This document shows positions 51,534-59,087 of a stretch of DNA of 64,000 nt, piece after piece. The position numbers and the translations under genes were made by a program. The notes under the pieces are model-generated. The model saw only the letters and a list, made by a program, of their open reading frames with translations. It made no database searches and was not told the origin of the DNA. The DNA is from Robertmurraya andreesenii (GTDB taxonomy: Bacteria > Bacillota > Bacilli > Bacillales > Cytobacillaceae), in assembly GCF_030813005.1 (NCBI RefSeq), contig NZ_JAUSTU010000012.1, forward strand, positions 1 to 64,000, written 5' to 3'. How positions within the stretch are numbered: position 1 is the first letter of the stretch; each line of letters begins with the position of its first letter.

Positions 51534-51564
51534 ACAGTGGGATATGCTTCCTGCTGTTTTTTTT
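51533..51564 (+). terminator. Terminator after rpmG
   Basis: AACAGTGGGA and TCCTGCTGTT arms with imperfect pairing, followed by seven or more T residues. Confidence 0.8.
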
Positions 51565-51604
51565 ATATTATATTATATTATAGATTAGAAAGGGGGCTAT
51601 CAAA

Positions 51605-52174
51605 TTGGAAGAGAAAAAGGCCATACGAAACCAGCTTAAGCAGCAGCTCGGACAAATTCAGAGGCCGATGTATGAGCATTTATCATACAAAATTGCGCAA
51701 AAGCTCTACAACAGTCCTGTTTGGACAGAAGCAAAGATTGTTGGACTTACGATCTCAAAGATGCCCGAGGTAGATACATATCAAATCATCAGGAAGGCCT
51801 GGGAGCAAGGCAAAACAGTAGTGGTTCCTAAGTGTTATCCAAATGATAAAGCGATGAAATTCAGGGTTTTGAAGGCGTTTGAAGAGCTGGAGTCGGTCTA
51901 TTACGGACTTTATGAACCGATTGAAGATGTGACAGAGGAGATATGTAAGAGTGATATCGACCTGATTATTGTGCCAGGCATAGCCTTTAATAGAGAGGGG
52001 TATCGCATCGGTTTTGGTGGTGGGTATTATGACCGTTATCTTGCGGATTATAAGGGAGTCGCAATCTCTCTTGCATTTAACACGCAAATTGTACAAACAC
52101 TACCGATAGAGGGTCATGATATTCCAGTAAGCAAAATATTTACCGATGAGGAGACGATAGAGATTTATGGGTGA
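51605..52174 (+). CDS. yqgN: 5-formyltetrahydrofolate cyclo-ligase
   Basis: A 189-residue ATP-dependent enzyme that turns 5-formyl-THF into 5,10-methenyl-THF. Typical features are the basic N-terminal helix, the central VPKCYP segment and the C-terminal nucleotide motif IGFGGGYYDRYL. The start is TTG after AAAGGGGG. It overlaps the following DUF92 gene by 8 bases. With the DUF92 gene and ldh it seems to form a three-gene unit. Confidence 0.93.
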   Translation: MEEKKAIRNQLKQQLGQIQRPMYEHLSYKIAQKLYNSPVWTEAKIVGLTISKMPEVDTYQIIRKAWEQGKTVVVPKCYPNDKAMKFRVLKAFEELESVYYGLYEPIEDVTEEICKSDIDLIIVPGIAFNREGYRIGFGGGYYDRYLADYKGVAISLAFNTQIVQTLPIEGHDIPVSKIFTDEETIEIYG

Positions 52175-52955
52175 TTCTCTCCTCCTCCTTCTGTTCATCA
52201 TCTTAACTGTAACGATGGGGTACGCATTTCGTTTTTTGACTCTGTCAGGAAGTATTGCTGCTGGAATTGTTGGCGTTCTGACCATGCTTGGATTTCATAT
52301 CAAAGGGCTGCTTGTCCTCGGGGTCTTTTTTGCCACCTCAAGCTTTTGGTCCTATTATAAGAAAGTTCAAAAGCTCAAGGTAGAGGAAAGGCTCGCAAAA
52401 GGCTCGAGAAGGGATTGGCAGCAGGTGCTTGCAAATGGAGGGAGTGCAGCGGCTGCTAGTTTTCTTTATTATCTCAACCCTGACCCATTATGGCTTCTTT
52501 GCTTTTGCATGCTAATAGCCGGAGCAAATTCTGATACTTGGGCATCAGAAATTGGGACCTTAAGTAAAAGGCAGCCGATCAGTATTCGCACCATGTCAGT
52601 GGTTCAAAAGGGGACCTCCGGTGCCGTTAGTGTGTTGGGGACAGGAGCAGCGCTAGCTGGTGCATTTCTCATCGCTCTTATATCTTATTACTTATTCGAA
52701 ATGGGTCTAGCTATGTCTTTTTTTGTTTTCATATTTGGTTTTTTGGGAAATCTAATTGATACCATTTTTGGTGCATACCTCCAAGCGATGTATCGATGTC
52801 GGAATTGCAACCTGGATACTGAAAAGCTTGTCCATTGTGGGCAAAAAACAGAAAGACTGAGAGGTTTACCTATTCTTAATAATGAAATGGTCAATTTTTT
52901 ATCATGTTTTTTGGCTGCAACTATTGGGGCCATTATTTATACAATTATGAAATAG
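52167..52955 (+). CDS. DUF92 integral membrane protein
   Basis: A 262-residue protein of the DUF92/TMEM19 family with about six membrane helices. Family marks are the glycine-rich NGGSAAAASFLYY, the conserved ANSDTWASEIGTL (about 122-134), KGTSGAVS, and a C-terminal cysteine group (YRCRNC...HCG). The plant member VTE6 phosphorylates phytyl phosphate, so a role in polyprenyl phosphate metabolism is possible but unproven here. Translationally coupled to yqgN by an 8-base overlap; ldh follows at 18 bp. Confidence 0.85.
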   Translation: MGDSLLLLLFIILTVTMGYAFRFLTLSGSIAAGIVGVLTMLGFHIKGLLVLGVFFATSSFWSYYKKVQKLKVEERLAKGSRRDWQQVLANGGSAAAASFLYYLNPDPLWLLCFCMLIAGANSDTWASEIGTLSKRQPISIRTMSVVQKGTSGAVSVLGTGAALAGAFLIALISYYLFEMGLAMSFFVFIFGFLGNLIDTIFGAYLQAMYRCRNCNLDTEKLVHCGQKTERLRGLPILNNEMVNFLSCFLAATIGAIIYTIMK

Positions 52956-52973
52956 TGTTAGGAGGATTTTGCA

Positions 52974-53918
52974 TTGAGAGACCGAGTAAATCGAGTGGTA
53001 CTAATTGGAACCGGGGCCGTTGGTTCAAGCTATGCATTTGCTTTATTAAATCAAGGTGTAACAGAAGAGCTTGTTCTCGTTGATTTGAATAAAGAAAAGT
53101 CTGAGGGTGATGCGATGGATTTGAACCATGGTATAACCTTTGCACCCTCGCCAACAAAAATATGGTTCGGAAATTATTCTGACTGCAAGGATGCGGATAT
53201 TGTAGTGATATGCGCCGGCGCCAATCAAAAGCCAGGGGAAACACGTCTTGATTTGGTGGAAAAGAATATCAATATTTTCAAAGGGATTGTTAATGAAATT
53301 GTCAGTAATGGGTTCCAGGGGATTTTTCTCGTTGCCACAAACCCAGTTGATATTTTGACCCATGCTGTTTGGAAGTTCTCGGGATTTCCGAAGGAACGTG
53401 TCATTGGCTCTGGAACAAGCCTTGATACGGCACGCTTCCGCTTTCTGCTTGGTGAGTATTTTGATATTGATACACGCAATGTTCATGCTTATATTATCGG
53501 AGAGCATGGGGATACGGAGCTCCCGGTGTGGAGTCATGCTGATATTGCAGGTAAGAAAATTTCGGACTGGATGAATGCTGAAGGGAATTTCAAACAGGAT
53601 GATTTAGATGCCATTTTTCTAAATGTGCGTGATGCTGCCTACCACATCATTGAACGGAAAGGGGCAACCTATTATGGCATTGCGATGGCACTGGTTAGAT
53701 TGACCAAGGCGATTTTGCAAAATGAAAATTCTGTGCTAACGGTTTCAGCCTATTTAAATGGAGAGTATGGACATAAGGATGTTTATATTGGGGTTCCTGC
53801 GGTTGTGAATCGAAAGGGAATCAGGCAAATTGTTGAGCTCGATCTAGACGAGGATGAACAACAGAAATTCAATCATTCTGTTGAAGTTTTGAAGAATACA
53901 ATGGCCCCCTTTTTCTAA
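52974..53918 (+). CDS. ldh: L-lactate dehydrogenase
   Basis: A 314-residue NAD-dependent enzyme that reduces pyruvate to L-lactate. It has the Rossmann turn GTGAVGSS (about 12-19), VDLN for NAD binding, the substrate arginine in GETRLDL, the ATNPVD loop and the catalytic histidine in GEHGDTELPVWS. The residues agree with lactate rather than malate dehydrogenase (Gln in the ANQKPGETR loop). The start is TTG after TTAGGAGGA. It is placed behind yqgN and the DUF92 gene, not in the lctE-lctP arrangement of B. subtilis. No Fnr or Rex site was recognised nearby. Confidence 0.93.
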   Translation: MRDRVNRVVLIGTGAVGSSYAFALLNQGVTEELVLVDLNKEKSEGDAMDLNHGITFAPSPTKIWFGNYSDCKDADIVVICAGANQKPGETRLDLVEKNINIFKGIVNEIVSNGFQGIFLVATNPVDILTHAVWKFSGFPKERVIGSGTSLDTARFRFLLGEYFDIDTRNVHAYIIGEHGDTELPVWSHADIAGKKISDWMNAEGNFKQDDLDAIFLNVRDAAYHIIERKGATYYGIAMALVRLTKAILQNENSVLTVSAYLNGEYGHKDVYIGVPAVVNRKGIRQIVELDLDEDEQQKFNHSVEVLKNTMAPFF

Positions 53919-53990
53919 GGCGGTAAAGTCATTTTAGTAGGATAGAACTCTGAAAATCATCTCAAACTATAGGCATAGGAGGGATGAAAG

Positions 53991-54188
53991 ATGTTCCGTT
54001 TCATATCGATATTACTCATTGGCCTTGGTGGTTACTGGGTGCTTCAGAATCGATTCAGAGTAGTGAATATGATCTTAGGAAACAGGATGATTCGCCGTTT
54101 TTTTGTTTCGTCGTTTATGAGTTTACCTTTTGTAAGAAATCAAATGATGAAAACGGTTTTCTCCAGTCCAGATCAGGCCGTTCAATAA
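53991..54188 (+). CDS. yqgO: Small membrane-associated protein (YqgO-like)
   Basis: A 65-residue protein with an N-terminal hydrophobic helix (4-19), a central basic region (LGNRMIRRFF) and a Met-rich tail. AGGAGGG stands 7 bases before the ATG. An overlapping frame starting at 53984 lacks this support. It sits just before gluP where B. subtilis has yqgO, and it is closed by a strong terminator. Function unknown; the name rests mostly on position and size. Confidence 0.7.
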   Translation: MFRFISILLIGLGGYWVLQNRFRVVNMILGNRMIRRFFVSSFMSLPFVRNQMMKTVFSSPDQAVQ

Positions 54189-54196
54189 TGAAGTTG

Positions 54197-54237
54197 AAAA
54201 ATGGGGTTCAATTCAAAACTGAACCTCATTTTTTTTG
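54197..54237 (+). terminator. Terminator after yqgO
   Basis: AAAATGGGGTTCA and TGAACCTCATTTT arms with a 9-base loop, ending in eight T residues. Confidence 0.92.
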
Positions 54238-54302
54238 TGATAAAAATACATATCCTTATAAATTTCTCTAAAGATTGTTTATAATGAGGGATATCTGGAG
54301 GA

Positions 54303-55850
54303 ATGAAAGTAGGGGGAGTCTTGAAGAATATTGAGGATTATTTATTTTGGCGATTAGCTCATTTTTTTATATATGACAAAGAATATCGAATCATCCAATT
54401 GTCTCAGAACCAGAAGGAATTATGGCTTGAGAAAAGGGAAAATAAGCATGCGCAGATTATTAGATTGCTTCGACATGATTTAGATTGGAGCAATTGGATG
54501 CAGCAGGACATTGAAAGAACGGCTGCGAATGGAGAAGGGATCAGAAAGCAAATTACCCGCAGTGAGCTGAATGTATACAATATTTATGTATCCGCTTATC
54601 CACCGGTTGATGATTATGAGTTTCGGATCGAACAGCCATATGTTCATCCCGTAAGTAAAAAAACAAATGTCATGTCCACGATCATTGATAACACAACCTA
54701 TCAACAAAAAATTCATCAGCTAACAGCGCTGTTTGGAAGTCCAATGGTGATTTCAGATGAATCCCTAGGGAACGTGGAAGAAATGGAACAATTAAGGAAG
54801 GAAGCATTGACAACAGCGGTGCATCGCGAGAAAAAAGAGCGAGCCCTGTTTGATTTTGGCAAACCGCTTTTTACCTATATCTTCATGGCTGCTCAGATTC
54901 TCATGTTCATAGTCCTTGAGATCTTTGGAGGAAGCACGAGCTCAGCAATACTGATTAAATTTGGCGCAAAATTTAATCCCCTAATCCTCGAGGGAGAGTG
55001 GTGGCGATTCATCACACCGATGTTTTTACATATCGGCTTCGCCCATTTAGCAATGAACACATTGGCTCTATTTTATGTGGGAACGGCTGTTGAAAGGATA
55101 TTTGGCAGGCTTCGCTTCTTATTTATCTACATCATTGCTGGATTCGGCGGAACGTTAGCTAGCTTTATCTTTAGCCCCAATATATCCGCAGGAGCAAGCG
55201 GAGCTATTTTTGGTTGCTTCGGGGCCCTCCTCTATTTCGGAATGATTTATCCGAAATTATTTTTCCGAACGATGGGTCTGAATATTTTCATTGTGCTTGC
55301 TATTAACCTAGCCTTTGGCTATACCGTTCCTGGCATTGATAATGCTGGACATATTGGCGGTCTCATCGGCGGTTTTCTAGCAACCGGGATCGTTCATTTT
55401 CCGAAAAAGAAAAAGCTGGTGTTGCAGAGCATGTTCTTAGGAATCACGTTATTGGCGTCTTCCCTTTTGATACAATATGGTTTCACACATCCAGAGGCCG
55501 TACTTGATGAAACCTCCATTTTGATGATGTCCCAGGAGTACATGGAGGAAGCGGATTATGATAAAGCGTACAAAATGTTATCTGAGGTAAAGGAGGAAGA
55601 GGGGTTATCTGCTCAGTATTATTTCCTTCTCTCCTATACAGAAATCAAACTGGGGAAGTTGAACGATGCGGAGGATTCCTTATTAAAAGCGATCGAATTA
55701 GAGCCTAGCTTTCATGAGGCCCATTATAATCTGGCCCTCATATATTTAGAACACGGGGAAGTGGAAAAAGCGAAGGAGCAGGCAAGCAAAGCGGTGGAGC
55801 TAGATCCAGACAATAAGGAATATAGCAATTTATTAAATCAAATAAAATAA
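54303..55850 (+). CDS. gluP: Rhomboid intramembrane serine protease GluP with TPR tail
   Basis: A 515-residue membrane protease (YqgP). The N-terminal cytosolic domain spans about 1-180. Rhomboid helices lie at about 195-385 with the catalytic pair Ser299 (GASGAIFG) and His350 (AGHIGG), plus the HxxxN-type segment HLAMNT. The C-terminal part has tetratricopeptide repeats (about 405-510). In B. subtilis it cleaves the magnesium transporter MgtE with FtsH. ATG 54303 has its ribosome site very close; an in-frame TTG at 54321 with AGGGGG upstream is an alternative start. Confidence 0.92.
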   Translation: MKVGGVLKNIEDYLFWRLAHFFIYDKEYRIIQLSQNQKELWLEKRENKHAQIIRLLRHDLDWSNWMQQDIERTAANGEGIRKQITRSELNVYNIYVSAYPPVDDYEFRIEQPYVHPVSKKTNVMSTIIDNTTYQQKIHQLTALFGSPMVISDESLGNVEEMEQLRKEALTTAVHREKKERALFDFGKPLFTYIFMAAQILMFIVLEIFGGSTSSAILIKFGAKFNPLILEGEWWRFITPMFLHIGFAHLAMNTLALFYVGTAVERIFGRLRFLFIYIIAGFGGTLASFIFSPNISAGASGAIFGCFGALLYFGMIYPKLFFRTMGLNIFIVLAINLAFGYTVPGIDNAGHIGGLIGGFLATGIVHFPKKKKLVLQSMFLGITLLASSLLIQYGFTHPEAVLDETSILMMSQEYMEEADYDKAYKMLSEVKEEEGLSAQYYFLLSYTEIKLGKLNDAEDSLLKAIELEPSFHEAHYNLALIYLEHGEVEKAKEQASKAVELDPDNKEYSNLLNQIK

Positions 55851-55855
55851 GCAGT

Positions 55856-55895
55856 GAGACAGCGATCGTTATAAAAAACGAGCTGTCTCTTTTTT
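55856..55895 (+). terminator. Terminator after gluP
   Basis: GAGACAGC and GCTGTCTC form a perfect 8-bp outer stem with inner CGTT/AACG pairing, followed by six T residues. Confidence 0.9.
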
Positions 55896-55975
55896 ACGCT
55901 TTGACGATCCATCCCCTTCGCAGCTAAGTATGTTTTTTTCGAGGAATGTCTATGATGGTGAGGTGTAGGAAATAG

Positions 55976-57460
55976 ATGGTAAACTATATGAGGTGGACGA
56001 TGGAACAGAAAATAGAAAAAAAAATATCAACCAATATAGACGAAAATATCAGCTATTTAAAAGAGGAGCTCGGCGTCGGGAAGAGCTTTGATGTTCTACA
56101 GTTGGAGGTCGAGTATGCCGATAGGAGAATGGCCTTTTACTTTATTGATGGCTTTGTAAAAGATGATATTCTGCATCTCTTAATGAAATTTCTTGCCAAA
56201 ATCTCGCCGGAGGATTTAGAGCCTCAGGTCCTTCATAACCTCTTAAAGACGTATATTCCTTACGTGGAGGTCGAAGCGGTTGACGATCTTGAAAAGGTGG
56301 TCGATATGGTGCTTGCGGGTCCAACCGCACTAGTGGTTGATGGGATCAATAAGGTGATCCTAATTGATGCTCGTACGTACCCAGCAAGAGGACCGGAAGA
56401 ACCCGACATTGAAAGAGTTGTTCGGGGCTCAAGGGATGGATATGTAGAAACACTTGTGTTTAATACCGCTCTTACAAGAAGGCGAGTTAGGGATAAAACA
56501 TTGAGAATGGAGTATATGCAGGTTGGGAGACGCTCCAAAACAGATGTAGTGATCAGCTATATTGAGGATATTGCCGATCCTGACATGGTCAAGGAGTTAA
56601 AGGATTCCTTAGCCAAAATTGATACGGATGGCGTTCCTATGGCTGAGAAATCGATCGAGGAGTATATCTCTGGACGCCACTGGAATCCCTTTCCGGTTGT
56701 CCGCTATACAGAACGTCCCGATACCGCGGCAAGTCATCTCTATGAAGGCCATATTTGTATTATTGTTGACGGCTCACCAAGTGTGATCATTACGCCTGTT
56801 ACCTATTGGCATCATATGCAGCATGCTGAGGAATATCGAAATAAGCCAATCATCGGCTCCTATTTAAGGTTTGTCAGATTTGTTGCCGTGTGGGCTTCTA
56901 TTTTTCTTTTGCCATTATGGTATTTGTTTGTGATTGACCCAAGCCTTCTTCCAAATAGGTTGTCCTATATTGGTCCAAATGAAGAGGGACAAATCCCATT
57001 AATATTACAATTTTTATTTGTCGAAGTTGGGATTGATATGCTAAGAATGGCAGCGATTCACACCCCGTCCGCCCTAGCAACAGCACTTGGTCTCGTGGCT
57101 GCATTAATGATTGGCCAAGTGGCGGTTGAGGTGGGGCTATTGACAAATGAGGTCATTCTGTATTTGTCCATTGCGGCACTCGGGACCTTTGCTACGCCAA
57201 GCTATGAAATGAGCCTTGCCAATCGGCTTGTTAGAATTTTGCTCCTCTTATTAACGGCTGCTTTTCATCAATATGGATTGATTATTGGGACTGTATTAAT
57301 TTTTTTCCTCCTTGTAAAAATGAAATCATTTGGGGTTCCGTACCTTTGGCCATTTATTCCTTTTAACCTGCGGGCATTTATCGATGTATTATTTCGTGCC
57401 CCCATCCCGCTGAAGGATAGAAGACCAAGAATCTTGCATCCTAAGGATCCGGACCGGTAG
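55976..57460 (+). CDS. GerA/SpoVAF-family spore germination protein
   Basis: A 494-residue GerA-family A-subunit-like protein, most similar in feature to SpoVAF. It has a soluble N-terminal half (about 1-290) containing DGINKVILIDARTYPARGPEEPD and the strongly conserved VDGSPSVIITP (about 262-272), and then four or five membrane helices (about 305-470). Such proteins sit in the inner membrane of the spore and take part in germination. Several in-frame ATGs (55976, 55988, 56000) are possible. It is a stand-alone gene between gluP and yqgQ, away from any spoVA operon. A sigma-G type promoter is suspected but not clear. Confidence 0.85.
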   Translation: MVNYMRWTMEQKIEKKISTNIDENISYLKEELGVGKSFDVLQLEVEYADRRMAFYFIDGFVKDDILHLLMKFLAKISPEDLEPQVLHNLLKTYIPYVEVEAVDDLEKVVDMVLAGPTALVVDGINKVILIDARTYPARGPEEPDIERVVRGSRDGYVETLVFNTALTRRRVRDKTLRMEYMQVGRRSKTDVVISYIEDIADPDMVKELKDSLAKIDTDGVPMAEKSIEEYISGRHWNPFPVVRYTERPDTAASHLYEGHICIIVDGSPSVIITPVTYWHHMQHAEEYRNKPIIGSYLRFVRFVAVWASIFLLPLWYLFVIDPSLLPNRLSYIGPNEEGQIPLILQFLFVEVGIDMLRMAAIHTPSALATALGLVAALMIGQVAVEVGLLTNEVILYLSIAALGTFATPSYEMSLANRLVRILLLLLTAAFHQYGLIIGTVLIFFLLVKMKSFGVPYLWPFIPFNLRAFIDVLFRAPIPLKDRRPRILHPKDPDR

Positions 57461-57545
57461 TTTATCGTAGCATAGTTCTTGAGTGCCTCAAAATTTTGAA
57501 TTATACTTGGACTTAGTGATGTCATTAAGGGTAAAGAGGTCTCGT

Positions 57546-57752
57546 ATGAATACGATATATGATATACAACAATTACTAAAAAAATTTGGAACGATTATTT
57601 ATGTAGGCGATCGAATCGCCACGCTCGAGCTGATGGAAGAAGAGGTTAAGGAACTCTATCAATCCCAGTTAATTGAAACTAAGGAGTTTCAAACAGCCAT
57701 TATGCTCTTGAGACATGAAATTCGGATGCTAAAGGATCAAAAGAGTGACTAG
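57546..57752 (+). CDS. yqgQ: DUF910 protein YqgQ
   Basis: A 68-residue helical protein beginning MNTIYDIQQLLKKFGTIIYVGDR and ending in RHEIRMLKDQ, the YqgQ family pattern. ATG 57546 is chosen because AAGAGGT is 5-6 bases upstream and the length fits the family; the longer frame from 57483 has no ribosome site. YqgQ is reported structurally as a small three-helix protein that might bind nucleic acid; its role is not known. glcK follows 126 bp downstream, as in B. subtilis. Confidence 0.9.
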   Translation: MNTIYDIQQLLKKFGTIIYVGDRIATLELMEEEVKELYQSQLIETKEFQTAIMLLRHEIRMLKDQKSD

Positions 57753-57878
57753 CCCTATGTGCATGGGTGAACGGCTTTTTACTCGGTACGTGTAATTTAG
57801 GGAACCTATAAACATAGGGCGGGTACGAGAGAAACAACATAGAGTGAATGGGCTTTATAAAGAGAATGGGGTGTCGTG

Positions 57879-58856
57879 ATGAGGGAGAAATGGGTTGTAG
57901 GTGTTGATCTGGGAGGAACAACAACGAAGCTTGCATTCATCAACGTGGAAGGTGAAATTATTGAAAAATGGGAGATCGAAACCGATCATTCCGACGCGGG
58001 AAAGAATATTACTGCCAATATTGCTAAATCAATCGATCAGAAATTAAAAGAGCAAGGGGAAACGAAGGATAAGCTTATAGGGGTTGGAATGGGCTCCCCT
58101 GGACCAGTCAATTATAAGGCAGGAATTCTATATAATGCCGTGAATTTACCCTGGGAGGATCATTATCCACTCAAGAAAAATCTCGAAGAGGCTATCCACC
58201 TCCCTGCTTTGATCGACAATGATGCCAATTGTGCAGCTCTTGGTGAAATGTGGAAAGGAGCGGGAAATGGAGCAAAGGATCTTGTTTGTGTAACGTTAGG
58301 AACCGGAGTCGGAGGCGGCGTCATTACGAATGGAAAAATTGTCCAAGGAGTGAGCGGTGCTGCTGGTGAAATTGGGCATATAACGGTTATCCCAGACGGT
58401 GGCGCACCATGTAACTGCGGGAAAACAGGCTGTTTAGAAACGGTTGCATCGGCCACGGGAATTGTCCGACTTGCGAATCTAAAGCTAAAAGAGGAAGGGT
58501 TAGCTGAAGGATTGTTAGTGAAAATATATGAAGAAAATGGTAGCATAACCGCCAAGGATGTATTTGATTGTGCCAAACTTGGGGATGCGGCTTGTTTAGA
58601 AATTATCGACGAAGTTGCTTTTTATTTGGGGCTTGTACTTGCCAATCTCGGCAATACACTTAACCCTGAAAAAATCGTCCTTGGTGGAGGAGTCTCAAAA
58701 GCTGGGGATATTCTTCTAGATAAAGTCCAGTCTTATTTCGACAAATACGCTTTTTCCCGTGTAAAGGATACGACGAAAATTTCGATTGCCACCCTAGGAA
58801 ATGATGCAGGTGTTATCGGTGCTGGCTGGCTTGTCATGAATGAACAATTTCAATGA
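57879..58856 (+). CDS. glcK: Glucokinase (ROK family)
   Basis: A 325-residue ATP-dependent glucokinase. It has the phosphate-1 motif VDLGGTTTKLA, the sugar-binding NDANCAALGEMWKGAG, the GTGVGGG turn and the ROK zinc site with CNCGKTGC. ATG 57879 is preferred because GGGG lies 7 bases upstream; a GTG one codon earlier is possible. It phosphorylates internal glucose from non-PTS sources. A terminator follows, so it is transcribed as a single gene or with yqgQ. Confidence 0.95.
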   Translation: MREKWVVGVDLGGTTTKLAFINVEGEIIEKWEIETDHSDAGKNITANIAKSIDQKLKEQGETKDKLIGVGMGSPGPVNYKAGILYNAVNLPWEDHYPLKKNLEEAIHLPALIDNDANCAALGEMWKGAGNGAKDLVCVTLGTGVGGGVITNGKIVQGVSGAAGEIGHITVIPDGGAPCNCGKTGCLETVASATGIVRLANLKLKEEGLAEGLLVKIYEENGSITAKDVFDCAKLGDAACLEIIDEVAFYLGLVLANLGNTLNPEKIVLGGGVSKAGDILLDKVQSYFDKYAFSRVKDTTKISIATLGNDAGVIGAGWLVMNEQFQ

Positions 58857-58871
58857 TTATATGAACCCATG

Positions 58872-58902
58872 AAAACGAAAGAGGATGACTTCTTTCGTTT
58901 TT
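58872..58902 (+). terminator. Terminator after glcK
   Basis: AAAACGAAAGA and TCTTTCGTTTT arms with an 8-base loop, continuing in T residues. Confidence 0.92.
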
Positions 58903-58937
58903 TACCGCTATCAAAAAATACAAAAAATGGACAAAAT

Positions 58938-58965
58938 TGAAACTTTTTCTTGCCTAGCTCGTCTA
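58938..58965 (+). promoter_or_regulatory. ECF-sigma promoter of yqgS (TGAAAC-N16-CGTC)
   Basis: TGAAAC (58938-58943) and CGTC (58960-58963) are separated by exactly 16 bp, the pattern of sigma-M/sigma-X type promoters in Bacillus. An overlapping TATACT (58964-58969) could also serve sigma-A, but its -35 is poor. Confidence 0.75.
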
Positions 58966-59087
58966 TACTTGTGTAGATATTTCCGTTGCTTTTTCAGAAA
59001 AAAAGGTTTAAGATGATCTTTAATTATTTTGGAGATGCCTAAAAATGTAAAAAGCACAGAACTTTTCCAAGTAACGGGGGGAAACAA

